Positions 38,164-48,549 of a stretch of 64,000 bases of DNA are shown one piece after another (positions within the stretch are counted from its first letter, which is position 1; every line of letters begins with the position of its first letter). Made by a program: the position numbers and the translations under genes. Under the pieces are notes generated by a model that made no database searches, was not told the origin of the DNA, and saw only the letters and a list, made by a program, of their open reading frames with translations. This DNA is from Hypoxylon rubiginosum (Eukaryota; Ascomycota; Sordariomycetes; Xylariales; Hypoxylaceae), in the NCBI GenBank assembly GCA_902806565.1, contig CADCXA010000025.1, forward strand, positions 1,674,001 through 1,738,000, given 5' to 3'.

Positions 38164-40494
38164 ATGATGAACGATCGATTACACGATTCCAATACTACCA
38201 ATATGTTGGCGTTGTCTGCGCATGGGGCGCACATGCAGCACGGGCTGGAAGACGAGGCTGCGGCTGAAGTCGACGAGCCTCCCGATGATAGACGTTCGCA
38301 TCGTACCAACAGTCAATTCAAGAGGAGTGTCATTCGCAAAGTAGGAGACCACTCCGAATCTCTACTGACAAAGGCCCTCCACCATTCCGAGGATGATTCT
38401 ATTCAATTGCATTTTGACCTTTCGTCAAGAGGTCGTTTAATGAACGACAATGCTAGCCTTGCATCGACTGCGGATCTTACTAGCGACACTGGTTTCACGA
38501 GTCCTGCGCGCACAAACACACCGAGTCCGCCACCGCCGGTAATATCGCTGGCCAGATTAAACACGGATCTCTTCGACAAAAAGTCGGCTTTTATATCGTT
38601 GCACGATGCCGAACAAATTACGCCCGTGGCCAGGTTCCGTCGTGAACCAATAGGAACCAGAGAAGTACCAAAGGTTCCTGCAGTCGAAGCTTTGACCAAG
38701 AAGCGCTGCATATCATTTGCATGTGGAGCGAAGCCCGATACACGGAAACCAGCGCCGCCGCAGCAGCCAGTTCAGCCAGCACAGCCCAAGCCAGTACCTG
38801 AGGAGAAGCCACAGAAAAAGTCGTGCATTAAATTCGCCTGTCCGGCTAAACCGGCTCATCGGACACCTCCGAAGAATGATACACAGCAGCCGGTAATTCC
38901 CTCAGCCACTGGGCTGAAAGGAAGAGAAAGATCCCCTGCTGTGGTACGCAAACTCCGGTCACCATCCACCAATCGCGGAAGGCCCCAAAGATCTCTGACT
39001 CCTCGACCGTCATCTCAAAGCCCAATCGCCACTCGATCGGCTAAGTATTTGACGGTCAACCCAGGCGATCTAAATAGCGAGTGTTCTCGCTTTCATGAAT
39101 TTGCTAGTGACGAACCCCAGGAGGAGGATTGGATTCGCTTAAACCAGCCGGCACCTGGCCGTCGGTTGACTATCAATGATACCCTCAAGAAAGAAAATGA
39201 AATCCGCCGGTTAGCAAAGGAAGCTGAAGAGGAAGAACTCGAAGACGAGGAGGAAGATGAAGAGGCAGAGCAGTTTGACGAGGAGGAAGGCGACGATGAC
39301 GACGACCTAGACGGTGATGAAGATGAGGCTAAGCAGGACCGCCCACACTACGATTTTGAAATGGATGAAGCAGACAATGGCTTCGATGATGTTGACAGCC
39401 AGTCGGGCTATGGTTCCGGCGATGATTTCTCGGATGGCTATAACACGGATAACGAAATTGGGTTCGCCGACTCGGACGACGACGACGATGCCGGAAACCT
39501 GGAACTGTGGACCCCAAGTCGTGGCCCAATCCTTCGGCTCTCGGAAAATACGCCTATCTACCGTCGCCCATCTATGACAGGAAACCGGTCTGATTCTTCT
39601 TCATCTTCAGATATGGCCAACCCGCCAAGCAGGGTCGTGAGAGAAAGGAGTCGCCGGATTAAGATGCGTCCCGGCACACCCGAGCTACCCGACAGCACCG
39701 ATTTTGTTTGCGGTACTCTGGATGAGGACCGCGCACTGGAGGACGCGTACATGTCGTGTATAGCTGCTAGACGTCGAGAGAAGCTTCACCTAATTCCTCA
39801 GGATATCGACCCAAGCTTCCCGACATCGGAACCGGAAGATGAGGACGAGGACATTGAGCCCCACAACCCAGTTCACGGCAGCGATGATGACCTGTCGGAA
39901 GACGAGCGCGAGAAGCGTAACGGTGATCGTCACAAGAAGAGGGCTGACCAGACCCCACCCAAACGGTACCATTCGCCTCCACCCAAGCGTCATCACTCTC
40001 CGCCCAAGCCACGTGGTCGGTCGCCTAGGCGACTCTTTGACAGGCACTCACCTCGCCGATTCGTATCGCCTCCTCCAGGACCCGTGGTACGATCTCCTCC
40101 GTCATCATTAGTTCAGCCTGCAGGCCATGCGAATCACGAGTTCAAAAGTCTTGCATTCCGACCTGGCTTGACGCATACCAAATCTCTTCCTAGAGCTCCG
40201 GCAATGTTCCCGCAGCACTTGAAGGCCCATCGCCGACACGCTAAGCCCTCGTCAGCCACTGCGCATCGTCACGTACGGGGTGCCATAGACATCGTCAAGG
40301 GTCTCGAGCAGAAGCGCCAACGTCGAAAGGAGAAATTCAAGGAGAAATATTTCCAGAAGCATTGCCACATGGCGCGAAAAGGCCAGATCCATGAGAAGCG
40401 ACCTCAACCCGGACAAGGCGCCGAAAGAATGCGAGAGATTGGTCTCCTCATGGCTGGAAAGCTAGGTCCGGACCAATTTGTCCTGTCCATTTAG
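38164..40494 (+). CDS. DUF2457-like acidic, disordered protein of unknown function
   Basis: A single frame of 776 residues. The sequence is mostly disordered. A Cys motif occurs twice, KRCISFACGAKP (Cys 182 and 187) and KSCIKFACPAKP (Cys 221 and 226), 39 residues apart. A long acidic run of Glu and Asp spans about 353-392, followed by more Asp-rich sequence, and then a Lys/Arg/His/Pro-rich region with repeated PPKR(Y/H)HSPP words. The C-terminal 100 residues are basic and helical and look conserved (AIDIVKGLEQKRQRRKEKFK, REIGLLMAGKLGPDQFVLSI). This arrangement resembles the fungal DUF2457 (extensin-like) family, whose role is not known to me. The acidic and basic blocks suggest a nuclear or nucleic-acid-linked role, which is inference only. 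No membrane span or signal peptide is visible. Confidence 0.75.
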   Translation: MMNDRLHDSNTTNMLALSAHGAHMQHGLEDEAAAEVDEPPDDRRSHRTNSQFKRSVIRKVGDHSESLLTKALHHSEDDSIQLHFDLSSRGRLMNDNASLASTADLTSDTGFTSPARTNTPSPPPPVISLARLNTDLFDKKSAFISLHDAEQITPVARFRREPIGTREVPKVPAVEALTKKRCISFACGAKPDTRKPAPPQQPVQPAQPKPVPEEKPQKKSCIKFACPAKPAHRTPPKNDTQQPVIPSATGLKGRERSPAVVRKLRSPSTNRGRPQRSLTPRPSSQSPIATRSAKYLTVNPGDLNSECSRFHEFASDEPQEEDWIRLNQPAPGRRLTINDTLKKENEIRRLAKEAEEEELEDEEEDEEAEQFDEEEGDDDDDLDGDEDEAKQDRPHYDFEMDEADNGFDDVDSQSGYGSGDDFSDGYNTDNEIGFADSDDDDDAGNLELWTPSRGPILRLSENTPIYRRPSMTGNRSDSSSSSDMANPPSRVVRERSRRIKMRPGTPELPDSTDFVCGTLDEDRALEDAYMSCIAARRREKLHLIPQDIDPSFPTSEPEDEDEDIEPHNPVHGSDDDLSEDEREKRNGDRHKKRADQTPPKRYHSPPPKRHHSPPKPRGRSPRRLFDRHSPRRFVSPPPGPVVRSPPSSLVQPAGHANHEFKSLAFRPGLTHTKSLPRAPAMFPQHLKAHRRHAKPSSATAHRHVRGAIDIVKGLEQKRQRRKEKFKEKYFQKHCHMARKGQIHEKRPQPGQGAERMREIGLLMAGKLGPDQFVLSI

Positions 40495-41440
40495 ATGGAG
40501 ATTCTACCCTCGGCTGTCGGATGCAATTGTCCATACCACAGTATTGTGGTCATTCGTTGCACTTACATTATTATTTTTACAGGCAGGCTTGTAGTATAGT
40601 TTTTACAGCTCTCGCCGGTGTACATAGGTTACCATTTTTTCTTTCACAATCACGAATTTTTATAACGACATTCTCATAGGAGAATGCATTTTTTTCTACT
40701 GTCATGGCATTGGGCAGGTAGCATTGAGCATTCAGGATACCACTTGGGAACGGCAAATCAGCGATAGGGCGGCGATCCGGTGATATACTTGAAATTGAAC
40801 ATATTTACCCTATCTTTGTTACTTATGCGTGGACTTGCCTCTGGGACAGAATGATTATATGATGACGAAGCTGGTGTATGTACTAGCTGAAAGAAGTGTT
40901 TGCCCTATACTACCGTAGAGTAGTAGAATGATGGGGGAAAATGAAGGTCGATATCCATTTACAGCCTTCTAAATGCTACCCAATCTCATGCATGTTTTCT
41001 ACAAGTACATGCGTAGATACATGCGTAGATATCATGATGCGAGGAGTCAGTCATAGTAGGAGGCCTTTGGTGAGTCAGAACGGTGCCAGCCTTTCTAGCG
41101 TGGACCTCAACTTGATAGTTCAGATTCACCATTCATGATCCCGGTTTAATCCGTAATGTTACTTGTCTTTTCGATATCTAACGAGAATTTAGAGGCACAT
41201 GAGCTGGTTTCATAATCAAGGCTTCCATTCCTCGAACCGTGAATACGAACCCGTCAGGTTCTCAATGAAGGTATACGATAATCATAAGATCTTACTATCG
41301 TACTGAATCAGGTGGTATTTCTTCGTAGTATCGTCGATATCGTCTTACTGAACTGCGGCTTATGTAATGTGGTAGGCCCGGGCCGGGAAGTGGGGGTTGC
41401 CCGCCCCTTGGCCCTTGGCCCTTGGCGTTTTCATTCCCAA
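40495..41440. other. Intergenic region, no gene seen
   Basis: 3' flank of the DUF2457-like gene. A triple CCCTTGG tandem lies at about 41404-41425, just before the transposon. Nothing else was recognised. Confidence 0.6.
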
Positions 41441-41448
41441 AGCCAAAG

Positions 41449-41536
41449 CGGAACGCCTAAAGTCACGGAGTAAGTGCCTAAAGCCACGGAGTCTTTTACC
41501 TACTAGGCCCGATACGGCTTATCTAATTAGGTAATC
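41449..41536 (+). repeat. Left terminal inverted repeat of the transposon
   Basis: Starts CGGAACGCC and ends GGTAATC. It contains a near-duplicate pair with 21-bp period, GCCTAAAGTCACGGAGT then GCCTAAAGCCACGGAGT, which could be subterminal transposase binding sites. Confidence 0.95.
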
Positions 41537-41979
41537 GAGTCCCAGTACAACTTTTTCATAGAAATAAGTATCCTTTTTCTAATATACTTAATCCTATATA
41601 AAAATATCGCCAGCGCTTATATAATTTTTTTTATATAAATATATATTATATCCCAGCTTAAAGCTATAAAACAATATATAGCTTGACTTGGTATATGCTT
41701 TATTGAGAAAGTTATTCTTGAGTAAAAATAGTATCAAAGTGGGCACGTGATACCCTCCAAAGCTACCAACTTACATACTCATCTTTAACAGCCACATCTC
41801 TTAAGAAATAAGCACCTGGATATAATGCAACCAGTATAGATTAAATTCTATGATTAAAAACTTTTTAATGATAATTTTCTTAAGATTCTACGTTTGGCTT
41901 TCGTGAAGTTATTCGTGTATTACTTTGAAGGTTAGTAATTGGCAATTTACAAAAATACTTGCGATTTGTATTGAAGATT

Positions 41980-42067
41980 GATTACCTAATTAGATAAGCC
42001 GTATCGGGCCTAGTAGGTAAAAGACTCCGTGGCTTTAGGCACTTACTCCGTGACTTTAGGCGTTCCG
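41980..42067 (-). repeat. Right terminal inverted repeat of the transposon
   Basis: Exact reverse complement of the left repeat over all 88 positions, including the internal 21-bp-period pair. It ends GGCGTTCCG and is followed directly by the AGCCAAAG duplication. Confidence 0.95.
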
Positions 42068-42346
42068 AGCCAAAGCCACTCATCAATAAGCCACATGTAG
42101 CCAAGCTTTTGTTTGTGGCTTGTGGCTTCCAGCTAGCCGTCTGTGTTCCAAGTTGTCCTTAACCTTCCAGCAATTTTCTTAAGGAACGAAAGGGTTCGGA
42201 CTATTTGCCCATCGCCCAACATTTCTAGTAACCATCCAGAAAAGGACAAAAAGACTCGCAACACGTAACCTACAACCAAACCTCGCGCGATACCGCATAC
42301 GAAATCCAATTATTTCATCTATTCGCGGCCATTCACAACCATCAAG

Positions 42347-43311
42347 ATGTGGCTAGTCAACTGGTGTTCGTTTTTACCTACCATGTTGGTATTTTGATAG
42401 CCTACTGACGTTGTTGCCTTCTGGGCCCCGATAGTTTACGATATGCTCTCGTCGCTTGGCTTGATGAACAAGCACGCTAAGCTGCTATTCCTCGGCCTCG
42501 ATAACGCTGGAAAGACAACCCTGCTGCACATGCTAAAGGTTCGTCGACATCATCCATTCCATCCCCCGCTTCTCGAACCCAACATCTCTTGCTACATCCA
42601 CACGAATCCAGGGGACGTTTCCATAACCCGTCGGGACTCGTGATGGGTTTGAGGATGAAGAAGCTAATTAGTTGAACCCTGCAGAACGATCGAGTCGCCA
42701 TCTTACAGCCTACCTTGCATCCTAGTACGTCGCACGCGATATCCCCTAACAGCCCAGCGCACATGTCAGCTAGCTAACACCATCTAGCATCCGAAGAGCT
42801 GTCTATCGGCAATGTACGCTTTACCACCTTTGACTTGGGTGGTCACCAGCAGGGTATGGTCATCAATCGGCAATGCTAAGGGGTAGGACGTTGGCTAATA
42901 GTTTAATTCTGTACAGCTCGTCGGCTGTGGAAGGACTACTTCCCGGAAGTGAACGGGATCGTTTTCCTCGTCGATGCGAAAGACCTCGACCGTCTGTCCG
43001 AGTCCAAGGCCGAACTGGACGCCCTTCTCTCCATGGAGGAACTCGCCAAGGTACCGTTTGTCATCCTCGGAAATAAGATCGACCACCCCGACGCCGTGTC
43101 CGAGGACCAGCTTCGTCACGAGCTGGGCCTGTACCAAACTACTGGCAAGGGCAAGGTTCCGCTGGAGGGTATCAGGCCCATTGAGGTTTTCATGTGCTCT
43201 GTGGTAATGAGACAAGGTTCGTTGAGCGCAGCGCAATCGAAACGTAGGGAAATTAACTAACATGAACTAGGCTACGGTGAGGGAATACGATGGCTCTCTC
43301 AGTATGTCTAA
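42347..43311 (+). CDS. SAR1: Small GTPase Sar1, initiator of COPII coat assembly
   Basis: Six exons (42347-42365, 42435-42538, 42685-42724, 42788-42853, 42917-43216, 43271-43311) give 189 residues, the canonical length. The 19-nt first exon encodes MWLVNW plus the first base of the next Phe codon, and all phases agree. The N-terminus is the amphipathic membrane-inserting segment of Sar1 rather than a myristoylated Arf start. Visible motifs: G1 GLDNAGKT, switch I around PTLHPTSEE, G3 DLGGH, G4 NKID, and the conserved end [18 protein letters not shown]. Sar1-GTP recruits Sec23/24 at ER exit sites; its exchange factor is Sec12, which is encoded about 6 kb downstream. A transposon lies 279 bases upstream of the start. 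Several introns start GTTCGT or GTACGT. Confidence 0.98.
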
Positions 43312-44024
43312 ACTTCAGAAAGGAGAGATGCAGAGGCACAGTAGGACACAGCAGGACACACAGATCGGGGATAAGCATGCAGATGGGACGCAGATGAGAC
43401 ACAGATATGACCAACCGGGAAACATGATTCTTTGACAACTTACCATTATCATCCAGAGGTCGATGTTTTTACGGGATATTTCTATTGGAGTCAATGGCTA
43501 GAGGCATTTGCCAGATCGCAATAATGAATAATTGAGCGTTATTATTAGTAGTAGTAGTGGTAGATGACTACTGTGTTGATATCGATGTTTGTGGGACTGC
43601 ATTCTTCCATTATATTCTTTTAGTTCTATCGAATACTCGTGACATTGGGGTCTATCGAGCCAATCGCCCTGACTGTATGGATCAATGGATCGATGATGAT
43701 TCCGTTGGAGGTTAGAAGCTCGGGCCAATGAGCAAGCAGTCGCGCGTTTTACAGGTGACAAGGGCCGTAAGGGTAAGGGTACTAAGATACAACGGGGCGC
43801 TCGCTCAACAACTTCGACGTCATTCTACTTAAGCCATTCCACCCTGGACTTTCGCTCTTCCATACATTCGAACCGGCGCCGAAAGAACTGGCGAGACAAC
43901 GATGCCACGCTGGCCACATAAATTAACCCAATGATTTGTTGTGTTACCTACACCATCTCCCGTCCGTATCGCCGCTACACCTCATGATGATTCTATATAT
44001 GCATTATACGTCAAGATAGCTACC
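43312..44024. other. Intergenic region between SAR1 and the patatin lipase
   Basis: About 700 bases holding the SAR1 3' UTR and the lipase promoter. No coding region was seen. The lipase frame is open upstream of its ATG but without an earlier ATG. Confidence 0.6.
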
Positions 44025-46409
44025 ATGGCTGGCGAATCCTCTAAACCGAGAGTAACCTTCCTCACCGGTAGACGCCATCCTAATTATGGCTTCCCTCCAG
44101 AAGCCTTCGATTATACGACATTACCCGATGCCGATCGCGAATTTCTTCCCCCCGAACACCTCGCCGCTTTCGCCTCCGCCCTAAGCGCCCCTGACCCCCT
44201 AAATAATGCCTCCGATGATACCTCGTCTCTACTACGAAGTCCCGCCGCCAGGAGCACAGGCAGTCTAGAGCTGACCCGATCTGGTTCCGTGGCATCTGTT
44301 GATGCTACAGCCTTTCCTGAGGGTGCCGCCGGTCAGAATGGCTCCCAAAGCGCTATGTTTATCACGGCCCAGAATGATTGGGCCCCCGTAAATCAAAAGA
44401 TCTCCAAACATGGACGGAGAAGGAGGAGAAAGAGGACTGCGCTCGGCCGCCGCACAGTAGACGAGACGCGAGAGGGTTATTTATACGGGCTACTCAAATG
44501 GCCCTTCCTATTATTCGTCGGGATGTGGATTATAGGGCTGGGCGCATCCTATCTATGGACGAGGCTCTACATATTCCTTTACGAGCACTTCATCGCATGG
44601 AGAGGGAAGAGGGAGATCCTACGACGGAACATGCGAGCTACTAGCAGCTATCGAGACTGGGTCAAGGCTGCGAAGGACATGGACGCCTTCCTCGGGAACC
44701 AACAATGGAAAGAAGAGAACGAGTTTGCCTATTACGATTCTAAGACGGTCCGCCGCGTATGGGACCAACTCCGCAAAAATCGAAAGGCTGCCGAGGCACT
44801 GGAAGCGAAAGGCTCGGGTGCGCCTGGATATGGAAATGGAGATATGTCTACAGAGGGAGGAAATAGTAAGGCTGTCGAAGATCTAATGGCCTTGACAGAA
44901 GCTTGCGTGAAGAACAACTTCGTTGGGGTCGAAAACCCTAGACTCTACAGCGAGACATATTACGGAACGAAAAACTTGGTCCAAAATTTCGTAGACGAAG
45001 GTATGTTACAACCCTTTCTCTTTTCCTCCTATCAGTGCGGCAGTGCTAAGTGATTTGTTTGTTTGCTAGTGGAAAAAAGCACCCGCTTCCTAATACATAC
45101 CAACCAGATACCCTTCGAGGAAAAGCGAGCACTATTTAAACGCATGCACGCGAATTTCGGCCGCACAGCTCTCTGCCTGTCTGGTGGTGCGTCTTTCGCA
45201 TACTATCACTTCGGTGTTATAAAAGCCCTCCTAGAGGCGGACCTAGTACCGGATGTCATCACCGGTACCAGCGGCGGCGCTTTGGTCGCATCGCTCGTCG
45301 CAACACGGACAAACGACGAGCTGAAACACCTATTGATACCGGGGTTAGCGCACCAAATCAATGCCTGTTCTGAGCCTATTAGCACGTGGTTGCCTAGGTG
45401 GTGGAAGACTGGGGCGAGGTTTGATTCCGTCGACTGGGCTCGTCGAGCCAGCTGGTGGTCTCGCGGTTCCATGACATTTAGGGAAGCATACCAGCGGACA
45501 GGAAGGATTCTCAACGTGTCGTGCGTGCCGGCCGACCCTCACTCGCCGACGATCCTCTGCAACTACCTCACGTCGCCGGACTGCGTCATCTGGTCCGCAG
45601 TCTTGGCCTCCGCCGCAGTACCCGGCATACAGAATCCGGTGGTTCTGATGATGAAAAATCGAGACGGTTCTCTATCTCCATACTCCTTTGGGCACAAGTG
45701 GAAAGACGGCAGCTTGCGAACCGATATACCTATCAAGGCGCTAAACCTACATTTCAACGTCAACTTTACCATCGTCAGCCAGGTCAATCCTCACATCTCC
45801 CTTTTCTTCTTCTCGTCCAGAGGCACGGTCGGCTCCCCGGTAACGCACCGGAAAGGCCGCGGCTGGCGCGGCGGCTACCTCGGCTCCGCCACGGAGCAGT
45901 ACATCAAGCTGGACCTGACGAAGTGGCTGAAGGTGCTCAAGCACCTGGAGCTGCTCCCGCGCCCCCTCGGCCAGGACTGGTCGCAGCTGTGGCTGCAGCA
46001 GTTCAGCGGCACCATCACGATCTGGCCGCGGACGCGGACGAGCGACTTCTGGAACCTCCTGTCGGACCCGGACGCGGACCGGCTCGCGCGCATGATCCAC
46101 GAGGGCCAGCAGAGCGCCTTCCCCAAGCTCAAGTTCGTCGCGAACCGGCTCCGGACCGAGCGGCTGATCGAGCAGGGCCGGCGCGAGACGCTGGCCGGGG
46201 AGGGGGCGCCGCGGCGGGGCAGCATCGAGAGCATTATAGACCGCGAGGACCTGCAGAGCTTGCTGAGGGGCAGCGGCGGGACGACGACGACGGACGATGA
46301 GACTACGGAGCCTGACGAGGAGGAGGAAGCCGACGAGGCTAACGCTGACGAGGAGGTCATAGAGGATGGGGATTTCGAAGACGCTGTAGAAGCTATCAAG
46401 CAAGACTAA
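44025..46409 (+). CDS. Patatin-like lipase/phospholipase of the Tgl3-5/SDP1 type
   Basis: Two exons, 44025-45000 and 45070-46409, encode 771 residues; the start ATG has an ACC before it. After a disordered N-terminus there is a hydrophobic segment (WPFLLFVGMWIIGLGASYLW, about 164-183) and a DUF3336 region (RDWVKAAKDMD to VRRVWDQL). The patatin domain follows: oxyanion loop CLSGGASFAYYHFG at about 361-374, nucleophile Ser393 in GTSGG, and catalytic Asp538 in KDGSLRTDIP. The DGS form is usual for Tgl4 and SDP1 relatives. The C-terminus is an acidic tail (about 720-771). Such enzymes hydrolyse triacylglycerol or phospholipids at lipid droplets or membranes. It resembles the fungal PLPL family of putative lipid hydrolases. 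The 3' half (about 45810-46300) is much richer in G+C than the 5' half, creating long spurious frames on both strands. Confidence 0.92.
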
Positions 46410-47543
46410 GATCAAGCTTCGTAGAGAAAAAGGTACGACTGGGTTTTTACCCATCTACGTTTTAGAGTTGCGAGAGGACATCGATCGCTGAGAAGTCGTT
46501 TGCTGTAGTTGACAGTATACGTTCTTATACGCTGGTCCTTCCTAGAAGTCACTCTGGTTTTATAAGCTTTTAGCAATATTTAACAACAGCATAGTGTCAT
46601 ATTGTAGTCTGCGTGTAACACGTCTGGGGACGTGTATACCTAGATAGAGATCTTCATCTACGGGGAATATGTACCTATGTTATTATGCCAATTCATAAGC
46701 AGCTTACCTTTTACACATTCAGCCACATCTACAAGACACTCTAACGATGACGTGTGCTACGGGGCGGCTATAAGCAAGCTGAACTCCTTCTTCTTGCCCC
46801 CTTTTTCTTTACTTTTTTCTTCTCGCGTGGTAGTACGATGAATTACAAACCAGGGTCTATGATTCGACGTCTATCCGCCCGTCTGGGGGGAAATCATGGA
46901 GCCGTGATATGGTGACGCCAATGCTGATGGTACCCCTTTGCTAATACAAGACATAGTTACACCGTTTGCTTCTCCGTGATTACTTCTGGGCGCGGCAAGT
47001 CGCCCGTTGCCGAGCAAAGGAGCTTTAGCCTCGTTCGTTCGTTCATCTCGAGCCTCGAGCGGGGGTTCCGCGCACGGGTACCTGCGCGGATTTGTAGAAA
47101 ATAGAATTGGCCCTCCGGCAGACTTTCGTCCGAACAATCAAGTTTTGATCCAGACTGTAAGAGCACGGCATCCTGCGTGCCTAGCGGTCCTCGCCGGTTT
47201 GAGGTGAAACCGCGCTCGAATGGGTAGGCGGGTATCGAGCTCCTTATATCTTCCGTCTGATCTAGCTACACAAACAACTGTTGGGTTACCTATTGAGTCA
47301 CCACTCTCCCGCCGGTCGCCCAAGCCCGATGACTATTCTATGGGAGTGGTCTCGGTAGATAGAAGAAGTAGCACAATCCTCAAGGTCTATAAAGTCTGGC
47401 ATCTTGAAGTGTTTCCTCGCACCAAACAGAAATCAACACAAACCTGCCTAGTCATACAATTCGAGAGACAGCAAACTGTAGCTTAAATTAGATTCTCACT
47501 ACGAAAAAGCAAGTCGAAAATAGACGGAAAAGCAACAGCAACA
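46410..47543. other. Intergenic region, no gene seen
   Basis: About 1.1 kb between the lipase and the dioxygenase. Only short frames without motifs are present. The last few hundred bases are the probable dioxygenase promoter. Confidence 0.55.
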
Positions 47544-48549
47544 ATGCCCAAGTACGACCCCGAGTTCACTGACAATGTCATCGCCGCCACGGGCCCGAAG
47601 GCGAACCCCCGTCTCAAGGAGATCATGCCGAGCCTGCTACGCCATCTGCACGACTTCGCTCGAGAAGTGGACTTGACGGTGGCGGAGTGGACGGCCGGTG
47701 TCGATCTAGTGAGTCTCACATAGAACTAATTATCTAAAGCCTGTCTTTTCTTACTTACCTACCTTCCATACCTGCCCTCCCCACCTACCTAGACCTACCT
47801 AGGTCTTCCTCACGCTGGGAGCTAACATGACACCTTAGATCAACGAGGCGGGCCAAATGTCCGACAACAAGCGCAACGAGACGGGCCTCCTGTGCGACAT
47901 CCTCGGCCTGGAGTCGCTAGTCGACGAGATCACGTCGAAGCTGCTGCAGGACGCCGTCGCGGCCACGCCGTCCGCCGTCCTAGGCCCCTTCTACCGCGCC
48001 GGCGCGCCGCTGCTGCCCAACGGCAGCAGCATCGTGGCGGCGGCGCGGAACTCGGCCTGGTACCGGCAGGCGGAGCCCTACCTCACGCACGTGTCGGGGC
48101 GCGTGTCGTCGGCGTCGACGGGGAAGCCGATCCCGGGCGCCGTCGTCGACGTCTGGCTCGCGGGGCCCAACGGCCTGTACGAGCAGCAGGACGACGCGCA
48201 GCCCGACATGAACCTGCGGGGGCGCTTCCGCGCCGACGCGCCCCGCGGGACCTACGCCCTGTACGCGCTCCGGCCCGCGGCCTACCCGATCCCGCTCGAC
48301 GGGCCCGCGGGGCGCGTGCTCACGCTGCTCGACCGCCACCCGTACCGGCCCGCGCACGTCCACTTCATCGTGAGCGCTCCGGGTTTCCGTACGCTGACGA
48401 CGCAGGTGTTCGATAGGGAGGATCCGTACATCAAGGATGATAGCGTGTTCGCCGTCAAGGACGAGCTGCTGGTGACGTTTGAGGAGCGGCGCGGGGACGA
48501 CAAGGCCCGCTGGTCGCTCGTGTATGATTTTGCGCTGTCTGAGGTTTGA
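47544..48549 (+). CDS. Intradiol ring-cleavage dioxygenase (catechol/hydroxyquinol 1,2-dioxygenase type)
   Basis: Two exons, 47544-47708 and 47839-48549, joined in phase 0 (donor GTGAGT), encode 291 residues. The N-terminal ~100 residues match the helical dimerisation domain of catechol 1,2-dioxygenases. The catalytic beta-sandwich has all four expected non-haem Fe(III) ligands: Tyr169 (NGLYEQQ), Tyr204 (AAYPIP), His228 and His230 (PAHVHF). Their spacing of 35, 24 and 2 closely matches Acinetobacter CatA. No signal peptide is present, so it is intracellular and fits ring opening of catechol or 1,2,4-trihydroxybenzene in the beta-ketoadipate route. The exact substrate cannot be read from sequence. 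The middle of exon 2 is extremely GC-rich, with strong G/C at third codon positions. No maleylacetate reductase or phenol hydroxylase gene adjoins it. Confidence 0.92.

Larger units (their letters stand above)
41449..42067. mobile_element. Non-autonomous DNA transposon (MITE-like) with perfect 88-bp TIRs
   Basis: A 619-bp element bounded by inverted repeats that are identical over 88 bp (41449-41536 against 41980-42067). It is flanked on both sides by the direct repeat AGCCAAAG (41441-41448 and 42068-42075). Inside the perfect TIR the match continues imperfectly for about 15 bases. The 440-bp core is AT-rich and has no coding frame, so it cannot encode its own transposase. An 8-bp target duplication is typical of hAT-family elements. 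The ninth flanking base also matches, so a 9-bp (Mutator-like) duplication is not fully excluded, though it would break TIR symmetry. Perfect TIR identity suggests a recent insertion. It ends 279 bases before the SAR1 start codon, inside its probable promoter. Confidence 0.93.

Noticed and set aside
45747..46454. Long minus-strand frame (235 codons) opposite the lipase 3' half, and a 259-codon plus-strand frame at 45521-46300
   Set aside because: Both arise from the GC-rich third positions of the real lipase frame, which carries the patatin motifs. Neither alternative frame has a recognisable domain.
47892..48416. 174-codon frame overlapping dioxygenase exon 2
   Set aside because: Arg/Ala-rich shadow frame. 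The dioxygenase frame holds all four iron ligands.
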